A stretch of DNA of 64,000 nucleotides from Haematococcus lacustris (GCA_030144725.1 JASKMD010000018.1:667096-731095), one strand, 5' to 3'; counted from the first letter of the stretch, positions 10,757-21,714 are shown. Program-made: numbers and translations. The notes: generated from the letters alone by a model not told the origin.

Positions 10757-13700
10757 TCAAGTCCCACAGCCTGCCTGCCTGTCAACCGGGGGCAGGTCAC
10801 ACTTGCTAATCCAGCCGTGGATGTGATATCGCTGGCCATACAAGTCTGGGTTCATGAAGGGGAGTAGGGCCAGTAGCACGGCCTGCTCGCAATACTCTGT
10901 GCGGCTGAGCAGCCCGTGGCTAAGCTGGCCCACCGTGCCCATGCCTGAACCCAGCGAGGCCCGGCCAAACACCTGAAGGCAGGAGGAGGTCAAGGGCAGG
11001 GAGCAGGGCTCAGTGGGCAGGGAGCAGGACTCAGGAACAAGGGCTTGGGTAGGGCAGGGCAGGGAGCAAGCTAGGTTCAGGTGGCAAGGGGGCGTGAGCA
11101 GATGACCAAGGGGGCATATGCAGATGGCAGGGGCTGGGGTTTGAGGGGGTGGCCTGAGGGGGGAGGCCTGCAGTCAGGCCACCTCACATGTGTCATGATC
11201 ACTGCATGTTGAGGGGAGTGCACAGCTGCAGCCTGGACCTGCACATAGACAGCCCCATGCAGCTGCCCATGGAACCCATGTGTCGCAGGCCAACATAGTG
11301 AACGTGGTCTGGTGCAAGGGTGGTAAACGAGGGCGTGTAGCCAGGTTCAATGGCTGCTTTTGCGTTGCAGGGGACCCTACAGGTAACAGTGCCACCTGGC
11401 AGGCCAGGATGGCAAGCACCAAGATGGCACGGTTCGCGTGTTGTGGCGCGAGCATGCATCTAGTGGTGACCAACGCACCAGGCTGTCATGGCACTCAGCG
11501 GCAGGACTGGCAGGAGCTGGTGTGCTTGCATTGCAGGTGGACATAGGAAGCTCAGTCTGATGCCACGAGTTTTGCACAGTTAGTCCCTGTGCCACCCCTG
11601 CTCCAGCCCTGCCCCTGTAGCCCCTACCCCTGCTGTCGCCCCTGCTGCTGTAGCACCTGCTGCTGCAGCCCTGCCCCTGTAGCCCCTACCCCTGCTGTCG
11701 CCCCTGCTGCTGTAGCACCTGCTGCTGCAGCCCTGCCCCTGTAGCCCCTACCCCTGCTGTCGCCCCTGCTGCTGTAGCACCTGCTGCTGCAGCCCTGCCC
11801 CTGTAGCCCCTACCCCTGCTGTCGCCCCTGCTGCTGTAGCACCTGCTGCTGCAGCCCTGCCCCTGTAGCCCCTACCCCTGCTGTCGCCCCTGCTGCTGTA
11901 GCACCTGCTGCTGCAGCCCTGCCCCTGTAGCCCCTACCCCTGCTGTCGCCCCTGCTGCTGTAGCACCTGCTGCTGCAGCCCTGCCCCTGTAGCCCCTACC
12001 CCTGCTGTCGCCCCTGCTGCTGTAGCACCTGCTGCTGCAGCCCTGCCCCTGTAGCCCCTACCCCTGCTGTCGCCCCTGCTGCTGTAGCACCTGCTGCTGC
12101 AGCCCTGCCCCTGTAGCCCCTACCCCTGCTGTCGCCCCTGCTGCTGTAGCACCTGCTGCTGCAGCCCTGCCCCTGTAGCCCCTACCCCTGCTGTCGCCCC
12201 TGCTGCTGTAGCACCTGCTGCTGCAGCCCTGCCCCTGTAGCCCCTACCCCTGCTGTCGCCCCTGCTGCTGTAGCACCTGCTGCTGCAGCCCTGCCCCTGT
12301 AGCCCCTACCCCTGCTGTCGCCCCTGCTGGAGCACCTGCTGCTGCAGCCCTGCCCCTGTAGCCCCTACCCCTGCTGTCGCCCCTGCTGCTGTAGCACCTG
12401 CTGCTGCAGCCCTGCCCCTGTAGCCCCTACCCCTGCTGTCGCCCCTGCTGCTGTAGCACCTGCTGCTGCAGCCCTGCCCCTGTAGCCCCTACCCCTGCTG
12501 TCGCCCCTGCTGCTGTAGCACCTGCTGCTGCAGCCCTGCCCCTGTAGCCCCTACCCCTGCTGTCGCCCCTGCTGCTGTAGCACCTGCTGCTGCAGCCCTG
12601 CCCCTGTAGCCCCTACCCCTGCTGTCGCCCCTGCTGCTGTAGCACCTGCTGCTGCAGCCCTGCCCCTGTAGCCCCTACCCCTGCTGTCGCCCCTGCTGCT
12701 GTAGCACCTGCTGCTGCAGCCCTGCCCCTGTAGCCCCTACCCCTGCTGTCGCCCCTGCTGCTGTAGCACCTGCTGCTGCAGCCCTGCCCCTGTAGCCCCT
12801 ACCCCTGCTGTCGCCCCTGCTGCTGTAGCACCTGCTGCTGCAGCCCTGCCCCTGTAGCCCCTACCCCTGCTGTCGCCCCTGCTGCTGTAGCACCTGCTGC
12901 TGCAGCCCTGCCCCTGTAGCCCCTACCCCTGCTGTCGCCCCTGCTGCTGTCGCCCCTGCTGCTGCAGCCCTGCCCATGTAGCCCCTACCCCTGCTGTCGC
13001 CCCTGCTGCTGTCGCCCCTGCTGCTGCAGCCCTGCCCCTGTAGCCCCTACCCCTGCTGTCGCCCCTGCTGCTGTAGCACCTGCTGCTGCAGCCCTGCCCC
13101 TGTAGCCCCTACCCCTGCTGTCGCCCCTGCTGCTGTAGCACCTGCTGCTGCAGCCCTGCCCCTGTAGCCCCTACCCCTGCTGTCGCCCCTGCTGCTGTAG
13201 CACCTGCTGCTGCAGCCCTGCCCATGTAGCCCCTACCCCTGCTGTCGCCCCTGCTGCTGTAGCACCTGCTGCTGCAGCCCTGCCCCTGTAGCCCCTACCC
13301 CTGCTGTCGCCCCTGCTGCTGTAGCACCTGCTGCTGCAGCCCTGCCCCTGTAGCCCCTACCCCTGCTGTCGCCCCTGCTGCTGTAGCACCTGCTGCTGCA
13401 GCCCTGCCCCTGTAGCCCCTACCCCTGCTGTCGACCCTGCTGCTGTAGCACCTGCTGCTGCAGCCCTGCCCCTGTAGCCCCTGCTGCCGTGGCCCCTGCT
13501 GCCGTGGCCCCTGCTGCTGTAGCACCTGCCCCTTTTGTCACTCTTTGCTCTTGTTATGCCACTAGCCCTGGCGCACCTTGGCATCAGCATGGCCAAGCTC
13601 CTGACCCAAGTCCTCAACCAGCTCAGTCAGGACGTCTGGGAGCACGAAAGCAGCGCTGCGGGCTACACTCTCCGCGCCTGTAACACACGGAACAGGCAGC

Positions 13701-14983
13701 CACACCAGGTTCACAACTGCCCTTACTAATGAAAAAGTACCATCACTCCCTGATCCTGACCCTACTCTGACTGCTCAGACTAGGGACGCTGTCTTGCCTT
13801 GCATGACAGCTGTCCTTTTCAAGCAGCTGCATGGCACACAGCAGGAAGCGCCGCCTACATGGACAGAGGCCATCTCTTGGAAAGCAAGGGAGAGTAGCAT
13901 TGGAAGGAGAACTATACACTGACTGGAAGTGGGCAGGAGAAGTGTGGAGGTGGTGTGCGAAGGTGTGCAGGGGCGTGTGGAGGTGCTTTGGGCTATCTCT
14001 AGCAAGCAATTGTTAAAAAGTTGAGCAGTCGTGCACAGGTGATACGGTGTTGAACTACTCAGGAGCAGCTTGCCCAGCCACACTATCATGTTCATGCGCC
14101 ACTTGCCATGGCACGCTGCATGCTGGGCATGCACTACCTTCTCACACTCCCACACTCCTGCTTGATGTGTGTGTGGCACACCTGTGGATCCATGCTCAGC
14201 GACTGCCCATGCAAAGCACTCCATTTTCCCGTCCACTGGCCGTCTGCCTACGCCCCCCTCAATGGACACAAGCAGGGTGTTGGGCTGGGTAACCTTTGCA
14301 GCCCGGGCACTGCAGATGCGGTTGCGCGCGCTGCAATGCCAAGCACGGCTCTCGCATTGGGAGCTCATTGACAAGGCTGTCCAGCTCAACAAAACTTATT
14401 CAACACAGAACAACATGTTGGGCTGTGGGTAGGGTAGAGACAAGTCTGTCCAGGCTTGACCAAGGCAGCATGGACAGCAGCAAGCTGACAACACAATTGG
14501 CTGTAAACCAGTAAACAGTGCCTTTGTTTAGGCTTTTGTGTCCAGGGTTAGGGCTTTCCCCCGGCTGACATTTTTGCTGCTGCCATGCAACTTCTCGATT
14601 CTACAGCCTACAACCTACAGCCTAAAGCCTACAGCAAGAGTTGTGAGTAGACACGGGCTGCGAGCTTATGATTGATGATGATAGAGAGGCAATGGACCAG
14701 CCAGGGTGTGAGCTGCAAGTCAAGCTCAAGCTCACCCTTGAAGTGTTTCCTCGTCACCGATGGGCTGCGGTGAGACTCCGCTTGCGGCTTGAACGGCAAT
14801 TACAACGGGAGCCTGGACCCCGAAGGCTCGCGCAAATGCACGACGCACAGCGGAAACTTTTACAGGGTTTGTAGAAGCGACGACGACGCTTGGTGGAAAA
14901 TCGGAATGCGCCGGGGGTAGGGAGCATCTAATCGCCCTTAGCGCGCCTCGAGAGGGCAACGCCGTACCGCTTAGCTTTGGCAT
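10757..14983 (-). CDS. DUF84/YjjX-family inosine/xanthosine triphosphate phosphatase
   Basis: Complete four-exon gene (minus): 14983-14736, 14330-14182, 13677-13577, 10972-10757; all phases fit and give 237 codons plus stop. The core has the family signatures in order: VVVASTNPVKVSAVRRAF, PIGDEETLQGARNR, VSIEGGV, MECFAW, ARSAAFVLPD, LGHADAKVFGR, GTVGQLSHGLLSRTEY and LALLPFMNPDLY. Known for the family: hydrolysis of non-canonical ITP/XTP to the monophosphate to keep them out of nucleic acids. The core starts near residue 33, so the Arg/Ala/Ser-rich N-terminus may be an organelle transit peptide (inference). The last 20 residues after NPDLYG are not conserved-looking. The ATG at 14983 was chosen as the first in-frame ATG. 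The gene is on the same strand as the SEC23-like gene and head-to-head with the first Fanzor relic. Confidence 0.9.
11600..13530. repeat. 62-bp minisatellite in the DUF84 gene's last intron
   Basis: About 30 copies of a 62-bp unit containing tgtagcccctacccctgctg, cgcccctgctgctg and acctgctgctgcag. A few units lack or swap a ctgctg step (near 12328, 12950 and 13010). It fills most of the intron between exons 13677-13577 and 10972-10757. The minus-strand ORFs over it (Gln/Gly/Ala repeats) are intronic artefacts. Confidence 0.95.
14385..14438 (-). mobile_element. 54-bp insertion with 15-bp target duplication (retroposon 3' end)
   Basis: A 54-bp segment containing aaaacttattcaacac and acatgttgggctgtgggta is bracketed by gacaaggctgtccag (14370-14384) and gacaagtctgtccag (14439-14453; one mismatch). 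The same sequence recurs at one end of the retroposed insertion at 34.4 kb, where it also abuts a 15-bp target duplication. This suggests the extreme 3' end of a LINE or SINE integrated by target-primed reverse transcription. It lies in DUF84 intron 1. Confidence 0.65.
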
Positions 14984-15141
14984 CAATCAAAGGCGTTACA
15001 TTGGCATTGCCATTGGGCGGGCTGAAGCCTTGATCGTATGGTCATGTGCTTGTCGGAGCAAGCACAAAAACATAAATAGGTAAAAAACATTGTGTATTTC
15101 ATCGCAGGAATAGTTACTTGGTCTGTTTTAGGGCAGTGACT

Positions 15142-15829
15142 GTGGACCCGGGCAAGACAAACATGGCCACGGTGGCGCACGAGGAGCGCAGCGCTGCCGG
15201 CACAGTAGCCGGGACAATACCTACCGGGACAGCGGCATCACGCGGCAGGCCCAGGCGACCAAGACGTGGCTGGCCCAGGTGAAGCCGCAGCTCAAGGCCC
15301 TGTCGCAGGTCAGCAGCAAGCCCAGCTCGCTGGCCTCGTACCGGCAGTTCACCGAAGCCGTCTTGGCGACGTACAACGCCATGTGGGCCGAGGTCTCCAA
15401 GCCAATGCCCAAGTTCCGGCTGTAGAGTGGGCAAGAAGCGCGAGGTGGCAAGATTCTGGTCCAAGGTAAGGCCAATTAGTAGTAGGCCTGTGAACTAGGC
15501 AGTAGCCAACCTAACCTTACAACCTGGCCTGCTGTTGCTGAACCGGGCCTTACACATGTGTGCCATTTGTCTTATGTGTGGCTGCGTTTCATCAAGCAGG
15601 CCAAGCAGCGGTGGCCAGACCGTCCCCTGGCACTGGCCTATGGGGATGCTGGCTTCAATGGCAGCGGCACCGTTGGCTGCAGGGGCGTCAGCCAGATGCT
15701 GAAGAAGGCGGTGAGGCAGTTCCCAGCTGGACGAGTGCTCATGGTGGATGAGTTCCGCACAAGCCGGGTCAGCTCAACCTACAGCAACCTCAGTGAGGCC
15801 CTCCCTGGGCAGCCGCCTGAGTCATTCAG
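15142..15829 (+). pseudogene. Fanzor (eukaryotic TnpB-like nuclease) relic, copy 1
   Basis: The RuvC-I block VDPGKTNMATVAHEE begins at 15142. A frameshift leads to SGITRQAQATKTWLAQVKPQ and SLASYRQFTE, up to a donor after 15465. The next exon carries FIKQAKQRWP, YGDAGFNGSGTVGCRG and the RuvC-II block MVDEFRTSRV, and stops at a donor after 15829. Compared with copy 2, the RuvC-III exons are absent, being replaced by a G/C-rich minisatellite, and about 870 bp of upstream sequence is deleted. It is therefore inactive. Fanzors are RNA-guided DNA endonucleases descended from IS607/IS200-type TnpB; function in this lineage is known only from relatives. Confidence 0.8.
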
Positions 15830-15924
15830 GTGAGAGGGTCAAGAGAGGTCAAGAGGGGTTGGTCGTGTTGGGAAATGGTGGAGTCAAGGTGGCGGGGTAG
15901 GGTCAAGATAACGGCTCATTGGAC

Positions 15925-16420
15925 ACCCTCCAGCACTGCTGCTCTGCTCTGACACTGCCCTCTGGAGGCAGCAGCCTGAGGCAGGCCCTCTGATGCTCTG
16001 CAAGGCCGCAGGGCCGCAGGGCTGCAGGGGAGGACCCCGCCGCAGGTGAGCAGGGCGGCAGGGCGGCAGGGCAGCAGGGCCGCAGGGCTGCAGGGGAGAC
16101 CCCCGCCGCAGGTGAGCAGGGCGGCAGGGCGGCAGGGCCGCAGGACAGCAGGGCAGCAGGGCGGCAGGGCAGCAGGACAGCAGGGCATCAGGGCGGCAGG
16201 GCAGCAGGACAGCAGGGCAGCAGGGCGGCAGGGCAGCAGGACAGCAGGGCATCAGGGCGGCAGGGCAGCAGGACAGCAGGGCATCAGGGCGGCAGGGCCG
16301 CAGGACAGCAGGGCAGCAGGGCGGCAGGGCCGCAGGACAGCAGGGCAGCAGGGCGGCAGGGCAGCAGGACAGCAGGGCAGCAGGGCGGCAGGGCGGCAGG
16401 GCCGCAGGGCGACAGGTAAA
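15925..16420. repeat. Dispersed repeat followed by a GCAGG-rich minisatellite
   Basis: About 15928-16060 shares long blocks with 19255-19395, for example ctctgctctgacact, ctctggaggcagcagcctga and cccgccgcaggtgagcaggg. Both are followed by the same degenerate 9-10-bp array (gggcggcag, ggacagcag, ggcatcag). Shorter relatives lie at 29280-29310, 29790-29820 and 29890-30010. The long Cys-Arg-Pro or Arg-Ala-Ala-Gly ORFs over it are artefacts. Confidence 0.85.
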
Positions 16421-17330
16421 AAACATTTTGTATTTCATCGCAGGAGTAGTTACAATTGCTACGCAAACACTCTGTCAAGCCACGCCATATGTTCAGCCGC
16501 AAACCGCCGCATCTCCTCCCTGCACGCGCAAGCTGGGTTGCCGTGTACTTGACGAACGGCTTGGTCGCAGTTGCTTGCCTACTGGGGCAATGCCTGTAGT
16601 CGTGACGGTGCCAATCTCCGCTCCATATGTAGGCATCCACCATGTCGTCCTCACATTCGAGCCAGCAGGTACTGCAGGGTGCCTCGTTGGCTGGTCTGGC
16701 GTTGCGGTGGCTTATGCTGTGGCTTTTGCCGCGGTTGGCTTTGCCGTGGGTGTTGCCAGGAATCCCCTTGCCACCCATGGTACGACAAGGACGCAAGGGC
16801 CCACTCCAGGCAGGCTGACCAGCTGGGAGCACTAAGGAGTGGAGTTGGTCAGAGGGGGGGGGGGGGGGCAACGCCACCATGGCGGCCACCAAGGCAGCCG
16901 GTGTGGTGTCGTGGCCCTTGACCTCCATCATCAAGCTGACCATGACGGCATTGCCATGGTCACCTGCGCACACACACCATGAACAGTGCACACATCACAC
17001 GGGCTGCCTTGGTGAGACACACACACACACCCACACACACACCCCACACCCACTTGGCACGGTATGCTGCAACACGCTCTTGTCTTGTTGGCATAGCACA
17101 CCCATCATCACGGGTGTGGGACCTTCCATATAGTCAGGCACTTTCCCGCCTTTCCAATGGTGTGTGGCCATTCCGCGTTGCCGATGTACCTGGACCCGGA
17201 TGCCGGACGGCTCTTGATTGGATCCGCATGCATTATGGATCGGTTGTTTCCACGCCAAGGCAGCCGCTGTAGGAAGGTAAAGGATGTCTGTAGGGCAGTC
17301 AGTTGATCTGGGTTAGGGCAGTGGCTGGGC
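16421..17330. other. Upstream part of Fanzor copy 2, no clear coding
   Basis: The start (ggtaaaaaacatt, then gtatttcatcgcagga) repeats the segment just before copy 1 (15071-15112), marking the shared left side of both Fanzor copies. A minus-strand open stretch at about 16440-16720 looks coding-like but is not recognised. A G-homopolymer run lies at 16853-16868 and a CA-rich tract at 17014-17050. Confidence 0.4.
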
Positions 17331-18534
17331 GTGGACCCGGGCAAGACAAACATGGCCACGGTGGCGCACGAGGAGCGCAGCGCTGCCGGTGTCCGTGTGG
17401 CAGAGATCGCTCACAACCGGACAATACCTACCGGGACAGCGGCATCACGCGGCAGGCCCAGGCGACCAAGACGTGGCTGGCCCAGGTGAAGCCGCAGCTC
17501 AAGGCCGTGTCTCAGGTCAGCAGCAAGCCCAACTCGCTGGCCTCGTACCGGCAGTTCACCGACACCGTCTTGGCGACGTACGACGCCATGTGGGCCGAGG
17601 TCTCCAAGCCAATGCCAAGTTCCAGCTGTATTGTGGCAAGAAGCGCGTGGTGGCAAGGTTCTGGTCCAAGGTAAGGCCCATTAGTAGTAGGCCTAGGAGC
17701 TAGGCAGTGGCCAACCTAACCTTACAACCTGGCCTACTGTTGCTGAACCAGGCCTTACACATGTGTGCCATGTGTCTTATGTGTGGCTGCATTTCATCAA
17801 TCAGGCCAAGCAGCGGTGGCCAGACAGTCCTCTGGCACTGGCCTATGGGGCTGCTGGCTTCAATGGCAGCGGCACCGTTGGCTGCAGGGGTGTCCCAGTC
17901 AGCCAGATGCTGAAGGAGGCGGTGCGGCAGTTCCCAGCTGGACGAGTGCTAATGGTGGATGAGTTCGGCACAAGCCGGGTCAACTCAGCCTACAGCAACC
18001 CCAGTGAGGCCCTCCCTGGGCAACCACCTGAGCCCTTTAGGTGAGAGGGTCAAGAGAGGTCAAGAGGGGTTGGTAGTGTTGGGAGATGGTAGAGTCAAGG
18101 TGGCCGGGTAGGGTGAAGATAACAGCTCAAGGAACAATATTACTAATATGCATTGCCCCATGTGTCCATGCAGGTGGTTGCGGCCACTAGACAGCAAGGC
18201 AAAACGATCCCAAGTCCGGGGCCCAACAAGCAACAACATTAGGTAAGCACTAGCCAGACACTGCACATGCCTGACACTGCACTTTGATTTGACTAGCCTA
18301 GATCTAGGCTAGATCTAGGCTAGATTGCGCTCCCTACACCCATGTGCAGGTTCTATGACCGGGCCGTATCTGCTGCGCTGAACATTCGCCGCTGTGCAAT
18401 CGGCCCAGGACCACGTCCCACTGAGCTGTGCAGATGGGAAGGCCATGCAAAACCCAGGTAGGCCAGGCCAGGAGTGGGTGTACTTGCCCGACAAGGCCCT
18501 GCTGCGCAAGTGGCGGCGCAAGGGGCGGGAATAG
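17331..18534 (+). pseudogene. Fanzor (eukaryotic TnpB-like nuclease) relic, copy 2
   Basis: Pieces in order: 17331-17670 (RuvC-I VDPGKTNMATVAHEE, then a frameshift, then SGITRQAQATKTWLAQVKPQ), an exon ending at 18040 (YGAAGFNGSGTVGCRG, RuvC-II MVDEFGTSRV), 18174-18242 and 18350 onward (FYDRAVSAALNIRRC). Junctions 18040/18174 and 18242/18350 are GT-AG and in phase. The last exon runs into a stop (KPR*), while the expected C-terminus (WVYLPDKALLRKWRRKGRE, stop at 18532-18534) continues in another frame. In RuvC-III the expected catalytic Asp of the DRDxxAA motif is Ala (DRAVSAA). With at least two frameshifts and a lost catalytic residue it should be inactive. Confidence 0.82.
18293..18328. repeat. 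Short palindromic tandem (ctaggctagat)n
   Basis: About three units of an 11-12-bp CTAG/GATC palindrome, directly before the last Fanzor copy-2 exon. Confidence 0.8.
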
Positions 18535-18648
18535 CCAGCTACAACAAGTCAACCCCAACATAAGAAAATGCTAAACCCTTCGCAAAGGGGATGTGTGTGA
18601 GTAAGAGCTAGAAGAGTAGGGTAGAGCTCTTGCGTGTAGTAGACCTGG

Positions 18649-18998
18649 AGGCACACACACCAGAAGGCTGAGCTGAAGTTGGCATTGGGCACACTAGTAG
18701 TAGCCTTAGCGACAATGAGCTCGCAGCCTGTGTTTGATTACAACTCGTGCTTTATTTAGGTGTGGCATGAGGGCTGTAGGGATTCAAAACTTGCGATCTA
18801 ATCACGATGGGGTGCATGGCTACACTCTATGAGATTTCTTGCCTGCTGCATCTACGTTCTACTGTTACGTTGGATGCCACTATCTACGTTCTACTGTTAC
18901 GTTGGAAGCACTTCTTATTACTTCAACAGGGGCTGCGAGCTCACTATGCAAAGGCTTTTGCCTAACTCCCACTTCAGCTCCGCCTATCTGTGGTGTGT
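18649..18998. mobile_element. Putative MITE-type element with imperfect inverted ends
   Basis: The left arm (about 18649-18733: aggcacacacacc, gctgagctgaagt, gagctcgcagcc) is the imperfect inverse of the right arm (about 18920-18998: ggctgcgagctcac, cacttcagctccgcc, ggtgtgtgcgcct). The middle is non-coding with a repeated ctacgttctactgttacgtt. A second, partial copy is at 7245-7619. The ends and any target duplication are not resolved. Confidence 0.5.
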
Positions 18999-19587
18999 GC
19001 GCCTGTGTCCCCTTTGTCAAGACTGCCATGATGGGTTGCATGCATGCTGCCATGGCAGGGGACGTTCATGTGGAAACACAGCAATCAGCAATCCACCAAC
19101 GGTGCAATACAAAGTCACACTCCTCACTGCTTACATACAATGCTGCCTCTCATTCCCTCGCCGCCCCGCCTTGGCTTGGCTCCCGACACCACATCGGCCT
19201 TTACTGCCGCTGCCGCCACCCCAGGCAGTGAGGGGCCAGGCTGGTGAGGCTGTGAGGCAGCATCGGACACCCTCTAGCACTGCTACTCTGCTCTGACACT
19301 TCCCTCTGGAGGCAGCAGCCTGAGGCAGACCCTCTGCTGCTCTGCAAGGCGGCAGGGCCGCAGGGCTGCAGGTGAGACCCCCGCCGCAGGTGAGCAGGGC
19401 GGCAGGGCGGCATGGCCGCAGGACAGCAGGGCAGCAGGGCGGCAGGGCAGCAGGACAGCAGGGCAGCAGGACGGCAGGGCCGCAGGGCGGCAGGCTAGAC
19501 ATGAGGTGATTGGGGCTAGGGGCAGGAGGAGGAAAGGGCCAGCAAAGGGTGGCCAAAGGAGGAGTGCCAGCAAGTTTGGTTGGGGAG
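18999..19587. other. Intergenic repeat DNA left of the chromovirus
   Basis: Contains a copy of the dispersed repeat and GCAGG minisatellite described at 15.9 kb (about 19226-19495). No gene is recognised. Confidence 0.5.
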
Positions 19588-19592
19588 GGCAG

Positions 19593-19800
19593 TGTAGCGA
19601 ACGGCTCCTCGAAGCCTAGCTCGCCTCCGAGTACTTCTGTACTGCAGTGTGACATGGTGGGCGAAAGGGGCAGGTGGGCCTTCGTGCACACCTGCTTCAG
19701 AGGTTCGACTCCTCGGGGGAAACGTTCTAAACCCTGGCCGTGTCACGCTGTAGGAACGAAGGTAGTTATCGGTTGTTGGCGTGGTGTCTTGCACGCTACA
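19593..19800 (+). repeat. 5' LTR of the chromovirus
   Basis: 208 bp, TG...CA ends, identical to 26029-26236. It contains ggttcgactcc, which matches the pol III B-box consensus. Confidence 0.95.
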
Positions 19801-19851
19801 TTTTGGTTTCCGACCGACGTTGGCTAACGTTACCTTCTCTTCCTGAGCGAT

Positions 19852-21714
19852 ATGACTGCTAACAAGGAACCTCCGCCTGGCGGAGACAAACGGGCTGAGC
19901 GTCCCGCTCCAGGGGGCCAGACTCCTGGTTCCCCGCCCCCAGCGACTCCAAGCACTGCAGCTGGAGCCCCAGCAGGAGTTCCTGTTGCAGCTGGGGCGCC
20001 AAATACTGGCACGGCACCTGCTGCCAACAATACGCCCTCTCTTTCTGCCGCAGCCCCTGTTTTCGCAGACGTTGAGAAGATCACAGGCCTACAGCCCGCT
20101 CAGGCGCTTGACCTGCTGAGATCTGTCCTGACCTCTCTGAACAGCATCGCCTCTGCTCAGCCTTCGGCTGCTACTGCCCCTCCCGCGACTACGCCTGGCG
20201 TTGGCCCTGTCTCGTATGCGGGAGCTGTCACGGCTGCGCCTCATCTCCCTGAAGTCGGCACTTCTGCTGCAGCAGCTGCGGCTGACGAGATCCAGAGGCT
20301 GCGCCAGCAGCTGGTGGGGGTGACTGCGCATCTGAATGCCGCCCAGAATGAAGCTGTCCGCGTTCGAGCTGAACTTTCGGAGATGGAGATGCTACAGGAC
20401 CGCGTGAACTCGGTGGTGAGTGGAGAGCAAGGCGTTGCAGCTCTTCGCAGCCAGTCGGACAGGCCTGTTGCAAACCTGAACAGCGGCACATCTGCTGCAT
20501 TGACTGCACTTGGTGCTACGCCAGCCTTGTCAGGCACTGTTGCACCTGGTGCGCCGCTGTCAGGCAGGCAGACACCTTTGTCCCAGGTTGCACCTCCAGC
20601 AAATGCGACACTTGCTGCGCCAGTCCCCATGTCCAGGGTTAAGATCCCAGGTCCTGACAAGTGGACGGACCAGTGCCTTGCCACTTCCCGTGTAGCAGAA
20701 ATCTTCTGTGAGGAACCTGAGGTGCATTGTGCATATTTGCGCATAGACCCTGCTGATGCCTTGCCCAACTTCTTGACAGGCAAGGCCAGAGAGGTATGGT
20801 ACCCTGCTACCAGGAATGCTCACATTCTTGCCCATGGCTCTAGGCCAACTTGGGCCCACCTGCGTGCTTCCTTTAAGGAAATGGCTGGTGATGACCTGCG
20901 TAATGAATCAGATATGCACCGCAGGAAGCTACTGGACCCCAATGCCTTGCGCATGTCACCAGGTTCAACCTTGAATGCGTACATTACTGATTTCAGGAAC
21001 ACGCTGACGGTGGCAGGATCTACCTGCATGGCACCAGCTATGCTGGTGGCCACCTTCATTAGGGGGCTCACCTCTGAGCTGCAATCATCTGTGGTGCATG
21101 ATCTTGCCTTGATGCGTGAGCCCACCCTGAATGATGTCATTCAGGCTGCCATGAATGCCCAGAAAGTACTCTTTGCAGTAGCTACCAACCATGTGGGACG
21201 CCGTCCACCTGCTCCCCATGTGGCTGCCTTTGTGCCCCCTAAGCAGATGGACCGCATCAGGGGCGGTCCTGCTCCTGCTGGAGGACCAACCCGTCCTGTC
21301 CATCGTGGCACCTACTGGGACGTGTCCAGCAGCAGCAGCAGTGGAGGCCACCGTGGCAGTCGCCACAGCAGCCAAGGTGGGGGCCGCCATGCTGGCCGTG
21401 CTGCCCAGGCTCCCCCTACCACGGCCCCTGTGTGCCCAGCACCTGCTGCTGGCGGGTCCACCCTGCCAATTCCTGGCTATGCGTGCCATCACTGCTGGAA
21501 CCCTAACCACTTCCGTGACTACTGCAACCTGAAGCATCTGCCAGCAGAGGAGGCTCGCCGCATCAGTGGCTACCCCCGCCCTGCTTCCCTGGGCCCACCT
21601 TCCCGCCATGCCAACCCTCCTGGGGATCTGCCCCCTCGGTCCCAGAAGCGAGACCGCAGCCCTCCCGGCAAGGGAGGCTGGAAGCAGCAAGGCAAAGGTG
21701 ACCGGCGCCGTTGA
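19852..21714 (+). CDS. Gag polyprotein of the chromovirus
   Basis: 620 codons, ATG 52 bp after the LTR. The Pro/Ala-rich N-terminus is followed by a coiled-coil-like stretch (about 150-190). A retrotransposon Gag core occupies about residues 290-430 (ALPNFLTGKAREVWYP ... LNAYITDFRNTLTVAG ... FIRGLTSELQ). A Ser/Gly/Arg-rich region precedes a CCHC zinc knuckle, C545-x2-C548-x4-H553-x4-C558 (YACHHCWNPNHFRDYC). The C-terminus is basic. It would form the virus-like particle and bind element RNA. It ends with UGA at 21712-21714, and the same frame stays open into the protease/pol region. Confidence 0.92.
   Translation: MTANKEPPPGGDKRAERPAPGGQTPGSPPPATPSTAAGAPAGVPVAAGAPNTGTAPAANNTPSLSAAAPVFADVEKITGLQPAQALDLLRSVLTSLNSIASAQPSAATAPPATTPGVGPVSYAGAVTAAPHLPEVGTSAAAAAADEIQRLRQQLVGVTAHLNAAQNEAVRVRAELSEMEMLQDRVNSVVSGEQGVAALRSQSDRPVANLNSGTSAALTALGATPALSGTVAPGAPLSGRQTPLSQVAPPANATLAAPVPMSRVKIPGPDKWTDQCLATSRVAEIFCEEPEVHCAYLRIDPADALPNFLTGKAREVWYPATRNAHILAHGSRPTWAHLRASFKEMAGDDLRNESDMHRRKLLDPNALRMSPGSTLNAYITDFRNTLTVAGSTCMAPAMLVATFIRGLTSELQSSVVHDLALMREPTLNDVIQAAMNAQKVLFAVATNHVGRRPPAPHVAAFVPPKQMDRIRGGPAPAGGPTRPVHRGTYWDVSSSSSSGGHRGSRHSSQGGGRHAGRAAQAPPTTAPVCPAPAAGGSTLPIPGYACHHCWNPNHFRDYCNLKHLPAEEARRISGYPRPASLGPPSRHANPPGDLPPRSQKRDRSPPGKGGWKQQGKGDRRR

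Noticed and set aside
13295..13617. Gln/Gly-rich minus-strand ORFs
   Set aside because: Translation of the 62-bp minisatellite in a DUF84 intron.
15884..16438. Cys-Arg-Pro-Ala repeat ORFs
   Set aside because: Open frames across a 9-10-bp GCAGG minisatellite; the same artefact recurs at 19.4 kb and 29.9 kb.
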